Origin: Sorangium cellulosum
GTDB taxonomy: Bacteria; Myxococcota_A; Polyangia; Polyangiales; Polyangiaceae
Direction of reading: 5' to 3'
Length of the DNA stretch: 64,000 bases
Assembly: GCF_004135735.1 (NCBI RefSeq)
Contig: NZ_CP012670.1
Coordinates: 7,580,501-7,644,500 of the forward strand
Within the stretch, counting starts at the first letter, position 1; each line of letters starts with the position of its first letter. Below, piece by piece: positions 1-8,183 of this stretch. Below the pieces are notes generated by a model. It worked only from the letters and a program-made list of their open reading frames with translations, searched no databases and was not told where the DNA came from. Made by a program: the position numbers and the translations under genes.

Positions 1-2873
1 TCGCTGTCCGACGCCGTCCCCGTGATCTTCACGGTGTCGGCGGTCGTCGCCAGCGCCGCCGCGGCGATGTCGAGCGTCGGGGGCGCGTGCGAGTAGATGT
101 CCTCGAACGCGACCGTCGCGGGGGCCGCCGCCGCGCCGCCCGGCGTCGCCTCCCGCGCCGCGATGAACGCGAAGCGGCCTCCGCCGAGCTCGACCTTGAG
201 GAACCCGCCGGGCGCCTCGCCGAGCAGCTTGACGACGGTGCCCGCCGGGAGCCGGCCGAAGGCGTGCGCGCTCGCCGCCGGCGACGGGAGCAGCATCGCC
301 CCCTCCGCCCCCGCCTTCACGGTGGAGCCACCGCCCTGGATCGCGACGCGCGGCGAGATCGGGATCTTCACCTTCTCACTGGCGAACTCGCGCAGATCGC
401 GATCGCCGACCGACAGCGTGAGCGTCGCCTCCGGCTCCGGCAGCTGCGCCCCCACGTCGAACGTGAAGACCACCTTGCGCACGTCGCCCGGCTTGATGTT
501 CGAGATGTCGAAGCGCCCGGCGTGCAGCAGCAGCCCGTCGCCCGACAGGTTCGCGATGTTCGCCTGGGTCTCGTAGGACGGGCCCTTGCCGACGTTCTTG
601 ACGGTCAGGTACATGCTGACCCGCTCGCCCTTCTGGATGAGCCCGTCGCCGTTGCCGCCCCGATCATCGGCGATCTGGTAGGCGTACTGGAAGAGCGGCC
701 GATCGAGCGCGCGCACCGTGGGCCGGATCTCGACCGGGGGCGGCTCCGGCGCGCCGGAGACCTCGAACTTCACCTTGACGCCGTCGCTCCGGGAGAGGGC
801 GTCCATCGGGATCTTGCAGACGCGCTTCTCGTTCGCGTTCCTCGGCTTGGTGGAGCCGATCTTGCGCCCCTCGATCTCGCACCAGCCGAGCGGCGCCTTC
901 GCCGTCTTCGCCTGGCCGGGCCCGATCTTCCCGAAGATGAGCTCCTTGCTGTCGTAGTAGAGGTTGTCGCTCTCGGTCGTCCCGCGCAGCCGGTACACCG
1001 GCTGCTTGCCGTTGTTCTTGACCGTGACCCGGAGCTCCATGGGCTGGCCGGCGATCACCTCGGCGTTCGGGCGATCGGTCTCGACCTTGATGTCGAGCTC
1101 GGACTTGGCCGCGGGCGTCGTGCCCTCGGGCGCGTCGGACCAGTCGACGCCCAGCTTCGCCAGCTCGGCCGAGACCTTGGCCAGCTCCTCCTTGCCGACC
1201 TGCTCGATGTAGCCGTGCACCGCCCGGAGCTGCTGGATCCTCGGGGAGCTCGGCGGCATCCGCGCGGCGAGCTCGCGCGCGAAGCGGATCGGGAAGTCGA
1301 GCGAGAAGTCCTCGTCGATGTCGCCCCCGCGGTCGCGCAGCCGCTCGCGCTCGGCGCTCGTGAGCTGGTAGCGCACCACCTCCGACGGCTTGCCCGCCGC
1401 GGCCGCCCGCGCGTTCGAGAGGTGCGCCGACAGGTCGCGCTCCCGGAGGCCGTCCTTCTGCACGGTGAGATCCATCTCGAGCTCGTCGACCGTCATCGGA
1501 TCGAGCTCGATGTCCGGCGTGACGCCGACGCCCTGGATCGAGATGTCGCCCGGCGTCAGGTACTGCGCGATCGTCAGCTTGAGGGCCGCCTTCTCCGCCG
1601 TGACGTCGGGGAAGACGAGCTGCACGCTCCCCTTGCCGAACGTCTGCGAGCCCACGACGATGGCGCGATCGTTGTTCTTGAGCGCGCCGGCCACGATCTC
1701 GCTGGCGCTCGCGCTGTTGCCGCTCACGAGCACCACGATCGGGTACGGCGGCTCCGTGCCAGGGCCCTTGGCGCGCTTCTCCTCGCGCCCCTCCGAGGCG
1801 CCGACCGTCGAGACGATGACGCCGTCGGCGAGGAACTTGTCGGCGATGCGCGCGGCCTGATCGAGCAGGCCGCCGGGGTTGCCCCGCAGATCGAGCACGA
1901 GCCCCTTGAGCTGCCCCCTGCTGCGCAGGCCGTCGAGCGCGGCGTCGAGCTCCGCGGTCGAGGTCGCCTGGAACGTCTTGAGCCGGACGTACGCGATGCC
2001 GCCGTCGAGGGCGCGCGACTCGACGGACCTGACCTTGATCACCTCGCGGGTCAGCTCGAACGGCTTCGCGCCCTGCCACCCGCCCTCGCCCTCGCGGGTC
2101 ACCCACACGGTCACCGCGGTGCCAGGGTCGCCGCGGAGCCTCCGCACGGCGTCGTCGAGCGGCATGTTGAGCGTCGACTCGTTGTTGATCTTCACGATCC
2201 GATCGAGCCGCTTGAGGCCCGCCCTGCCCGCGGGCGTGTCGGGCATCGGGTTCAGGACCGTGAGCATCTGGTCGCGGATCGAGATCACGACGCCGAGCCC
2301 GCCGAACGCGCCCGACGTGGAGAGGTTCATCTCCTTGTACGCCTCCGGGCTCAGGAACGCCGAGTGCGGGTCGAGCGTGTGCAGCATGCCGTTGCACGCG
2401 GCGTACTCGACGTCGCGGAGATCGACCTCGGTGCCCTTGAGGTTCTTCTGCAGGAAGGCGAAGACCTCGCGCAGGCGCGCGGAGACGTCCCAGGGGCCCT
2501 GGATGTTGTCGATCCGGAACTTCTTCGCGCTGGTCTCGACGCGGACGGTGACCTCGTTGGGATCCTCGTTCAGGACGATCACCTGCGCGACGTCGCGCTG
2601 CACGGCGTTCAGCGCCGAGAGCAGCATCTCCTTCGGCTTGACGCGATCCGGGTCGACGTACTTGTCCCGGATCATCTTGAGCGTCTCGTTCACGGCCTCG
2701 AGGCGGGTGAGGTCGTACGGCGCCTTCGCCACCTGCCCGGTGACGGCGAGCGCCGGCTCGAACCCACGCCAGAGCCCCCCGGGGCCGAACTGCAGTACGA
2801 AGTACGCTGCCAGCGAGAACGCGCCGAAGAGCGCGAGCACCTTGCCGAGGCGCTCCAACAATCTGTGAGGCAT
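1..2873 (-). CDS. S41 family C-terminal processing peptidase (CtpA/Prc-like), 3' part cut by window edge
   Basis: Periplasmic serine protease of the carboxy-terminal processing family. About 957 codons are visible. A hydrophobic N-terminal anchor lies at residues 15-30. A PDZ domain follows (about 190-275, with GGLGVVISI and the carboxylate-loop region). The S41 core comes next, with the nucleophile motif SASASE near residue 388 and the general-base lysine in FGKGSVQ near 413, which is the Ser/Lys dyad of the family. Usual CtpA length is 400-550 residues. Here the chain continues for over 400 more residues with two beta-sandwich stretches of CARDB-like look (ELRVTVKNNGKQPVYRL; MYLTVKNVGKGPSYE) and an SH3-like segment (AGTVVKLLGEAPGGFLKVEL). 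The ATG at 2873 is followed directly by the anchor. It sits upstream of the divergently spaced tatA, which is also on the minus strand. The stop is outside the window. Confidence 0.9.
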   Translation of the reverse strand, partial: MPHRLLERLGKVLALFGAFSLAAYFVLQFGPGGLWRGFEPALAVTGQVAKAPYDLTRLEAVNETLKMIRDKYVDPDRVKPKEMLLSALNAVQRDVAQVIVLNEDPNEVTVRVETSAKKFRIDNIQGPWDVSARLREVFAFLQKNLKGTEVDLRDVEYAACNGMLHTLDPHSAFLSPEAYKEMNLSTSGAFGGLGVVISIRDQMLTVLNPMPDTPAGRAGLKRLDRIVKINNESTLNMPLDDAVRRLRGDPGTAVTVWVTREGEGGWQGAKPFELTREVIKVRSVESRALDGGIAYVRLKTFQATSTAELDAALDGLRSRGQLKGLVLDLRGNPGGLLDQAARIADKFLADGVIVSTVGASEGREEKRAKGPGTEPPYPIVVLVSGNSASASEIVAGALKNNDRAIVVGSQTFGKGSVQLVFPDVTAEKAALKLTIAQYLTPGDISIQGVGVTPDIELDPMTVDELEMDLTVQKDGLRERDLSAHLSNARAAAAGKPSEVVRYQLTSAERERLRDRGGDIDEDFSLDFPIRFARELAARMPPSSPRIQQLRAVHGYIEQVGKEELAKVSAELAKLGVDWSDAPEGTTPAAKSELDIKVETDRPNAEVIAGQPMELRVTVKNNGKQPVYRLRGTTESDNLYYDSKELIFGKIGPGQAKTAKAPLGWCEIEGRKIGSTKPRNANEKRVCKIPMDALSRSDGVKVKFEVSGAPEPPPVEIRPTVRALDRPLFQYAYQIADDRGGNGDGLIQKGERVSMYLTVKNVGKGPSYETQANIANLSGDGLLLHAGRFDISNIKPGDVRKVVFTFDVGAQLPEPEATLTLSVGDRDLREFASEKVKIPISPRVAIQGGGSTVKAGAEGAMLLPSPAASAHAFGRLPAGTVVKLLGEAPGGFLKVELGGGRFAFIAAREATPGGAAAAPATVAFEDIYSHAPPTLDIAAAALATTADTVKITGTASDS

Positions 2874-2966
2874 ACGGCGATCGAGTATAGACGCCCCTCC
2901 GCGAGCGTCGACCGGCGTCCGCGCATGCCGGTTCGAGCGCCCGCCGCGCGCCGCGCGCCGCGGCCG

Positions 2967-3179
2967 CTACGCGGGCTTGTGGGTGTCTTCTTCCTTCGCC
3001 TCGGTCTTCGGCGGGAGCTGCTTGGCGGGATCGTCCTCGTCGTCGTCGCGGAGCCCCTTCTTGAAATTCCGGATGCCTTCGCCGATTCCCTTACCGACCT
3101 CTGCGATCCGGCCCGCTCCGAAGAGAAGCAGCGCGATGCCGATGATGAGGGCGAGCTGGAGCGGTCCGACATTACCCAT
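2967..3179 (-). CDS. tatA: Sec-independent translocase subunit TatA/TatE
   Basis: Seventy-residue pore-forming subunit of the twin-arginine translocation system in the inner membrane. It has one N-terminal transmembrane helix (LALIIGIALLLFGAGRI, residues 8-24) ending in the family hinge motif FGAGRI. An amphipathic helix with GKGIGEGIRNFKKGL (29-43) follows, then a charged tail starting RDDDEDD. Length and order match TatA/TatE. It starts at the ATG at 3179 with GAAGGAAC just upstream (3186-3193). No tatB or tatC is next to it, so it is a stand-alone copy. TatA versus TatE cannot be decided from the sequence. Confidence 0.92.
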   Translation of the reverse strand: MGNVGPLQLALIIGIALLLFGAGRIAEVGKGIGEGIRNFKKGLRDDDEDDPAKQLPPKTEAKEEDTHKPA

Positions 3180-3470
3180 GGCGATGTTCCTTCAGAGGCT
3201 GCCGCGCTCTCGGCGGCGAACGGCGGACCGGGGCCCGCATCGCTGCACCCATACCACCCATCCCGCGCGCGGGCAATGCAGCAGCTCGGAGCCTTGAATC
3301 CCGTGCTAGGCTCGCGCAACCGTCATCGCTGGAGGAGGGAGAGGCGCGTGCGCCCCCGCTCGCTCCGCCAGGGATTCACAACTTCAGACCGGCTCGACAG
3401 CCCAGGCGGGCCGCCGGGCGGAACCTCTAGCCTTCGTAGCCTTCGCGACGAGCGACACGGGGAAAGATCG

Positions 3471-4142
3471 ATGCCGTTCAACCGCATGAATCGAAAGGCA
3501 GCGCATTGTCTGGCAGGGGCGTCGGTCGCGGCGGCGGTGCTCGCCGGCGCGCCCGAGCGCGCGAGCGCCCAGGACGCGGGCGGGGCGGCCAGCGACACCG
3601 TGAGCGTCGACGGCAAGGGGATCGTCGGGGGCGCGCTGCTCGGCGGCGAGGTCGTGATGCTGACGATGGGGGCGATCGGGGTCGAGCGCGCCTGGCCCTA
3701 CCTCGTCTTCGGCGGGCTCGGCGCCGTGGGCGGCGGCGTCGCCGGCTACTTCGTCGAGGCCGCGGAGCCCCCCGCCGAGGTGCCGCTCTACATGCTCGCG
3801 GGCGGCATGGCGCTCGTCATCCCCACCCTCGTCGTCACGCTGAACGCCACCGCGTACCGGCCCCCGGAGACGGACCAGAGCGAGCCCATTCGCAACGAGC
3901 CGGTCGCGGAGCCCCCCCAGCCGGGCATCAACGTCCAGATCACGTCGGACGCCGCGCCGCTCCTGCGGGGAATCCGGGCCGAGGCCCCCCGGCTCGGCCT
4001 CATCGACATCGCGCCGAGCCGGGTCGCGCTCGGCGTGCCGGCGCTCTCGCTCAGGCCGCTGTACTCGCAGGACGAGCTGTTCAAGTTCCGCGTGACGCAG
4101 GGGCACGAGCTCCGCGTCCCCGTGCTCCGGGCGACCTTCTGA
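3471..4142 (+). CDS. hypothetical secreted or membrane protein with three hydrophobic segments
   Basis: 223 residues, not recognised. It has an N-terminal signal-like segment (residues 8-34, ending ERASAQDA). Two further hydrophobic, Gly-rich stretches lie near residues 50-95 and another at 106-124 (MLAGGMALVIPTLVVTL). A C-terminal 95-residue soluble part ends in HELRVPVLRATF. ATG 3471 is preceded by GGGGAAAG. It is divergent from tatA (291-bp gap) and a large hairpin element begins 20 bp after its stop. The C-terminal stretch with repeated short beta-like segments could be a small periplasmic domain. I cannot give a function. Confidence 0.75.
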   Translation: MPFNRMNRKAAHCLAGASVAAAVLAGAPERASAQDAGGAASDTVSVDGKGIVGGALLGGEVVMLTMGAIGVERAWPYLVFGGLGAVGGGVAGYFVEAAEPPAEVPLYMLAGGMALVIPTLVVTLNATAYRPPETDQSEPIRNEPVAEPPQPGINVQITSDAAPLLRGIRAEAPRLGLIDIAPSRVALGVPALSLRPLYSQDELFKFRVTQGHELRVPVLRATF

Positions 4143-4162
4143 CCGGCCGGCGCAGGCCCCGG

Positions 4163-4296
4163 CGGCGGCGGGTGGTGGTGGCCGCGCCCGGGGGCTCCCC
4201 TCCGGGGCTTGCGTTCCGGCGGGCCCCTGTTGTGGCCCGCCTGCACTCCAGCCCCGCCGGGGAGCCCCCGGGCGCGGCCACCACCACCCGCCGCCG
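4163..4296. repeat. large stem-loop repeat element, copy A
   Basis: Perfect 38-bp inverted arms (4163-4200 and 4259-4296) enclose a 58-nt loop that itself folds: GGCGGGCC (about 4219-4226) pairs with GGCCCGCC (4234-4241). The reverse complement of the loop closely matches the loop of the element at 23224-23351, whereas the outer arms do not match those of that copy. The element lies between two plus-strand genes, immediately downstream of the gene ending at 4142. It could act as a terminator, an RNA element or a non-autonomous mobile palindrome. Confidence 0.85.
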
Positions 4297-4366
4297 GGCT
4301 GGCGCGCGCATGGCCCCGCTCGCCGGTCTCTGTGCCGATCGCAACGCTCGGCGTTAGGCTCTCGCC

Positions 4367-5005
4367 GTGGCCGATCTCGACGACACCCCGCTCCCCTGGT
4401 CCACGCGCCTCTGGTTCGCCTTCGTCTGCTTCTTCCGCGTGCTGCTCGATCCGCAGTTCGCCGCGCGGGCGTGGCGGGCGCGCGCCGCGCTGCCGCCGGC
4501 CGAGGCGGCCGGGCCTCCGGCCCAGCTCGATCGGGCGCGCGAGGGCGGCGCGCCCCCCCTCCCCGAGCCCGAGAGGGCCGCGGAGCCGGAGGAGAAGGCG
4601 CCCGCCGCCGCGCCGCCGGCCGCGCCCGCCGTGGGCTCGGCGCTCCAGCTGCTCTCGCTGCTCCAGCGCGAGGGGCGGCTGGTCGACTTCCTCGAGCAGG
4701 ACATCGCCTCGTTCAGCGACGCGGACATCGGCGCGGCGGCGAGGATGGTGCACGAGGGTTGCCGCAAGGCGCTGCTCGGCCACGCGAAGCTCGCGCCCGT
4801 GCGGCGCGAGGAGGAGGGGGCGAAGGTCACGCTGGAGGCAGGCTACAATCCCGCCGAGGTCAAGCTCATCGGCAACGTGTCGGGCAGCGCGCCGTACAGG
4901 GGCGTGCTGCGCCACCGCGGCTGGCGCGCCGACGAGCTGTCGTTGCCGACGCCGATCGCCGGCCACGACGCCAGCATCATCGCCCCCGCGGAGGTCGAGC
5001 TATGA
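4367..5005 (+). CDS. DUF2760 domain protein, partner of the downstream Hsp70
   Basis: 212 residues. A short hydrophobic N-terminal stretch (WFAFVCFFRVLL, 16-27) is followed by an Ala/Pro/Glu-rich linker (40-88). The DUF2760-type core (90-212) includes LLSLLQREGRLVDFLEQDI, SFSDADIGAAARMVHEGC and the closing GHDASIIAPAEVEL. DUF2760 proteins are known mainly as the upstream neighbour of divergent Hsp70 genes; their biochemical role is not established. Here the stop overlaps the Hsp70 start by 4 bp (TATGA at 5001-5005), so the two are probably translated together and act together. The LLQREGRLVDFL segment suggests a helical protein-contact surface (inference). Confidence 0.85.
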   Translation: MADLDDTPLPWSTRLWFAFVCFFRVLLDPQFAARAWRARAALPPAEAAGPPAQLDRAREGGAPPLPEPERAAEPEEKAPAAAPPAAPAVGSALQLLSLLQREGRLVDFLEQDIASFSDADIGAAARMVHEGCRKALLGHAKLAPVRREEEGAKVTLEAGYNPAEVKLIGNVSGSAPYRGVLRHRGWRADELSLPTPIAGHDASIIAPAEVEL

Positions 5006-6879
5006 GCGCGCGCTACATCGTCGGCATCGATCTGGGCACCACCCACTGCGCCCTCTCCTACGCGCGCGTGCCCGAGGAGGGCGCCGACCCGCGGCTCACG
5101 CCGTCGCCCGAGGTGATGGCCGTCCCGCAGCTCGTGGCGCAGGGGGAGCTCGAGGCGCGGCCGCTGCTGCCCTCGTTCATGTACATCCCCCACGAGAGCG
5201 AGGGGCTCCAGGCGCTGCCGTGGGACGCGGAGCGGCGGTTCGTGGTCGGCGAGCACGCCCGCGCGCGCGGGGTCGACGCGCCGGCGCGCCTCATCTCGAG
5301 CGCGAAGAGCTGGCTCTGCCACCCCGGCATCGACCGCCGCGGGCCGACGCTGCCGGTCGGCGCGCCCGAGGACGTCGAGAAGATCTCGCCGGTCGAGGCG
5401 TCGTGGCGGTACCTCGAGCACCTCACCGAGGCGTGGGACCACGTGTTCGCGAAGGACGATCCGGAGCTCGCCCTCGCGAAGCAGGAGATCGTGATCACCG
5501 TGCCCGCGTCGTTCGACGCCGCCGCGCGCGATCTCACGGTCGAGGCGGCGAGCGCGGCCGGCTTCGAGGATCTCACGCTCCTCGAGGAGCCGCAGGCCGC
5601 CGTGTACGCCTGGATCGACGCGGCCGGCGAGGCGTGGCGCAAGCACCTCCAGCCGGGCGACGTGCTGCTCGTGGTCGACGTCGGCGGCGGGACGACCGAC
5701 TTCTCCGCGATCGCCGCGGTCCCGCGCGACGGGTCGCTCGAGCTCGTCCGCGTGGCGGTCGGAGACCACATCCTGCTCGGCGGCGACAACATGGATCTCG
5801 CGCTCGCGCACGTCGTGAAGGCGAAGCTCGCGGCCGAGGGCAAGGAGCTCGATCGCTGGCAGATGACGTCGCTCACCCACGCGGCGCGCGTCGCCAAGGA
5901 GCGGCTGCTCGGCGATCCGTCGATGACGGCGGCGCCGATCGTGATCGCCGGCCGCGGCTCGAAGCTGCTCGGCGCGTCGATCCGGACGGAGCTCACGCGC
6001 GACGAGATCACGCGGACGCTCGTGGACGGGTTCTTCCCCGAGGTGCCGTCGTCCGCGCGCCCCGCGACGCGCGCGCGCGCGGGCCTCACGCAGCTCGGCC
6101 TGCCGTACGCGCAGGATCCGGCGATCACCCGCCACCTCGCCGCCTTCCTCGGGCGGCAGGCCGGCGCGACCTCCCGGCTGGAGGGCTTCGTCCCGAGGGA
6201 CGCGGCGAGCGCGGGGTCCGACCGCGCGCCGCAGCTCCTGCACCCGACAGCGGTGCTCTTCAACGGGGGCGTCATGAAGAGCGCGGCGCTGCGCGAGCGG
6301 CTCGTCGAGACGCTCGGCGCCTGGCTCGAGGCGGACGGCGCGCCGCGGCCGCGGGTGCTCCCGAGCGACGACCTGGATCTCGCGGTCTCGCGCGGCGCCG
6401 CCGCCTACGGCCTGGCGCGGCGCGGCCGCGGGCTCCGGATCCGCGGCGGGACGGCGCGGGCCTACTACGTGGGCATCGAGGGCGCCGTGCCCGCGGTGCC
6501 GGGGCTGGAGCCGCCGATCACGGCGCTCTGCCTCGCGCCGTTCGGCATGGAGGAGGGCACGGAGGCGACGCTGCCGCCGCAGGAGTTCAGCGTGGTGGTC
6601 GGCGAGCCGGTGCGCTTCCGCTTCTTCAGCTCGTCGGTGCGCCGGGAGGACCAGGCGGGGGCGGAGCTCGAGCACTGGAAGCCCGGCGAGCTCGAGGAGC
6701 TCTCGCCCATCGAGATCACCTTGCCCACGGAGGGCCGGCGCGAGGGGGACATGGTGCCGGTGCGGCTGCACGCCTCGGTCACCGAGGTGGGGACGCTGCT
6801 CCTGGAGGCGATCCCCCGCGAGGCGCAGAAGCCCAACGAGCGCTGGCGGATCGAGCTGTCGGTGCGCGCCGAGGCGTGA
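5002..6879 (+). CDS. divergent Hsp70 family ATPase paired with DUF2760
   Basis: 625 residues. The nucleotide-binding domain has the phosphate-1 loop IVGIDLGTTHCALSY (6-20), the phosphate-2 loop VVDVGGGTTDFSAIA near residue 225 and the adenosine motif FNGGVMKSAALRERL near 420. The C-terminal part contains a short beta segment (about 500-620) with VRFRFFSSSVRREDQAG and lacks a clear DnaK-type helical lid and EEVD-like tail. It is therefore a chaperone-like ATPase of the type found with DUF2760, not the housekeeping DnaK. It starts inside the stop of the DUF2760 gene. A longer paralogue with the same opening (GIDLGTTH) lies at 14168-17110. Confidence 0.9.
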   Translation: MSARYIVGIDLGTTHCALSYARVPEEGADPRLTPSPEVMAVPQLVAQGELEARPLLPSFMYIPHESEGLQALPWDAERRFVVGEHARARGVDAPARLISSAKSWLCHPGIDRRGPTLPVGAPEDVEKISPVEASWRYLEHLTEAWDHVFAKDDPELALAKQEIVITVPASFDAAARDLTVEAASAAGFEDLTLLEEPQAAVYAWIDAAGEAWRKHLQPGDVLLVVDVGGGTTDFSAIAAVPRDGSLELVRVAVGDHILLGGDNMDLALAHVVKAKLAAEGKELDRWQMTSLTHAARVAKERLLGDPSMTAAPIVIAGRGSKLLGASIRTELTRDEITRTLVDGFFPEVPSSARPATRARAGLTQLGLPYAQDPAITRHLAAFLGRQAGATSRLEGFVPRDAASAGSDRAPQLLHPTAVLFNGGVMKSAALRERLVETLGAWLEADGAPRPRVLPSDDLDLAVSRGAAAYGLARRGRGLRIRGGTARAYYVGIEGAVPAVPGLEPPITALCLAPFGMEEGTEATLPPQEFSVVVGEPVRFRFFSSSVRREDQAGAELEHWKPGELEELSPIEITLPTEGRREGDMVPVRLHASVTEVGTLLLEAIPREAQKPNERWRIELSVRAEA

Positions 6880-6937
6880 GGCGCCGCGCCGAGGCGCGCC
6901 GAGACGACAGGGCGCGGATGACCTCAACCCGCGGGGG

Positions 6938-7411
6938 TCACTCGCCCCTGTCCTGGGCGCAGGCGGTGCCCTCCGCCGCGCACTCGCCTGCCATATCGAG
7001 GGCCGCCGCGCGGCCGCACGCCTCGCAGTCGGCGCTCGGCGCCTCGTCCGTGGTGCACGAGGTGTAACAGGAGTCGCCCTCCGCCGCGCCGCAGACATCA
7101 CAGATACATGTGGTGACCTCCACGTATTTCGGCCGCGAGACCTCGCACAGATCGGCGATGTCGGCGCCCAGGAGGAGCGGCGCCGAGCAGGTCACGCACG
7201 TCTCGTCGCCGGTGGCGCCGCCCTCGCCGGCACCTCCCGCGCCGGCGCCGCCCTCGCCGGCGCCGTCCTCACCGCCGGCGCTGCCCGTGCTGGCCGTGGT
7301 GGTCGTGGTGTCCGCGGGCTCGGTGTCGTCGTCCCCGCAGCCCGCCGAGATGGCGGTCGTGGCGAGCAGGAGAGCTGTCGAGCCAATGCTAACAAGATGG
7401 ACGCTACGCAT
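6938..7411 (-). CDS. cysteine-rich lipoprotein, function unknown
   Basis: 157 residues. Lipoprotein signal peptide with lipobox AISAGC (Cys near residue 25), then a Thr/Gly/Ala-rich spacer (DTTTTTASTGSAGGEDG and GAGAGGAGEGG). A Cys-rich C-terminal domain follows, with CVTC, CICDVC, CYTSC and CEAC pairs plus two later single cysteines. The CxxC pairs suggest disulfide bonding or metal binding in the periplasm or at the surface. Start ATG 7411 has GGAGGACATC directly upstream. The gene is convergent with the Hsp70 gene (58-bp gap). Such spacer-plus-Cys-cluster lipoproteins are common in Sorangium-like genomes (general knowledge). Confidence 0.8.
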   Translation of the reverse strand: MRSVHLVSIGSTALLLATTAISAGCGDDDTEPADTTTTTASTGSAGGEDGAGEGGAGAGGAGEGGATGDETCVTCSAPLLLGADIADLCEVSRPKYVEVTTCICDVCGAAEGDSCYTSCTTDEAPSADCEACGRAAALDMAGECAAEGTACAQDRGE

Positions 7412-8183
7412 GATGTCCTCCAGCGCGCTTGAACGAGCGCAGGCCTTCGATAATCGATCTGTCAGCCGGCCTCGGCGGGACATATCGATCGATGCATTCC
7501 CCGCTTCCCGGCGCGGGCACACTACTCCAGCCAGCCGGCGAGGCTCAACGATCTTCGGTGCAATGCACAGAAATCGCCTCTCGCGCTCACGCCGATGACG
7601 TGACGAAACCACGATGGAACAAGCCCTCGCGAGGACGAGGCCGTCAGCGCCCGCGGATCGGGGATCGCCCGGCGAGGCGCCCTGCCGCGGCGGAACACGG
7701 CTGTCCAGAGCAAACCCGCGCGCATCCCCGCGGCGCGGGCGCCCCGCTCAACCCTGTTGCGAGCCGCCATGAGGGGCCCACCGTCGTGAGGGATCGCGCG
7801 CCGCAATGTCGGAATCTTTTTGATGCCCCCACGGGGCACCGCGCGCTCGCGCTCGACGCGCCCGCGCGCCCCCGCCGGTGCCCGTCGCCGGAGCGCCTCC
7901 GACGCACCGTCTCGACTCCGCAACTCGGGTCGGGAAACCGGGGTAAACCTCGCGAAGAGGGCGCGCTGGGCTCGAACGTGGGACTCGAAAAATGCTCATG
8001 AGCGCGGCCCCGCGCCCGCTCGCTGCTATGCTCGGAGATGCGATGCCGCAGCCGTCTCCGGTCAGAGAGCCCGAGCTCGCTCTGCCCGCGGGCGCTGCGC
8101 GCCAGCGACACGACGAGACGCGTGCCGCGGCCACCGGCGACGCGCGTGGCCCTGCCGGGCGTTTCGGGTCACGGGAGGCCGCG
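7412..8183. other. 772-bp intergenic region without a supported gene
   Basis: Divergent spacer between the Cys-rich lipoprotein and the amidohydrolase. The open frames in it have poor composition (Arg/Pro-rich shadows). It should hold promoters for both flanking genes, but I see no convincing -35/-10 pair. A CATATCGATCGATG stretch near 7481-7494 is the most AT-rich part. Confidence 0.5.

Noticed and set aside
87..4142. Very long plus-strand open frame of 1351 codons
   Set aside because: Arg/Ala/Leu-rich antisense shadow of the S41 gene and tatA; only its last part (from 3471) is a real gene.
4209..7067. Long plus-strand open frame across the DUF2760/Hsp70 genes
   Set aside because: Wrong-frame shadow, low-information Arg/Ala composition, while the overlapping frames hold clear Hsp70 motifs.
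7802..7846. TGCCCC-N3-GGGGCA hairpin near a run of Ts
   Set aside because: The T-run lies on the wrong side of the stem for an intrinsic terminator on either strand.
7429..8001. 190-codon plus-strand open frame in the 7.4-8.2 kb gap
   Set aside because: Composition is Arg/Pro-rich without domain, ribosome site or codon pattern like the neighbours.
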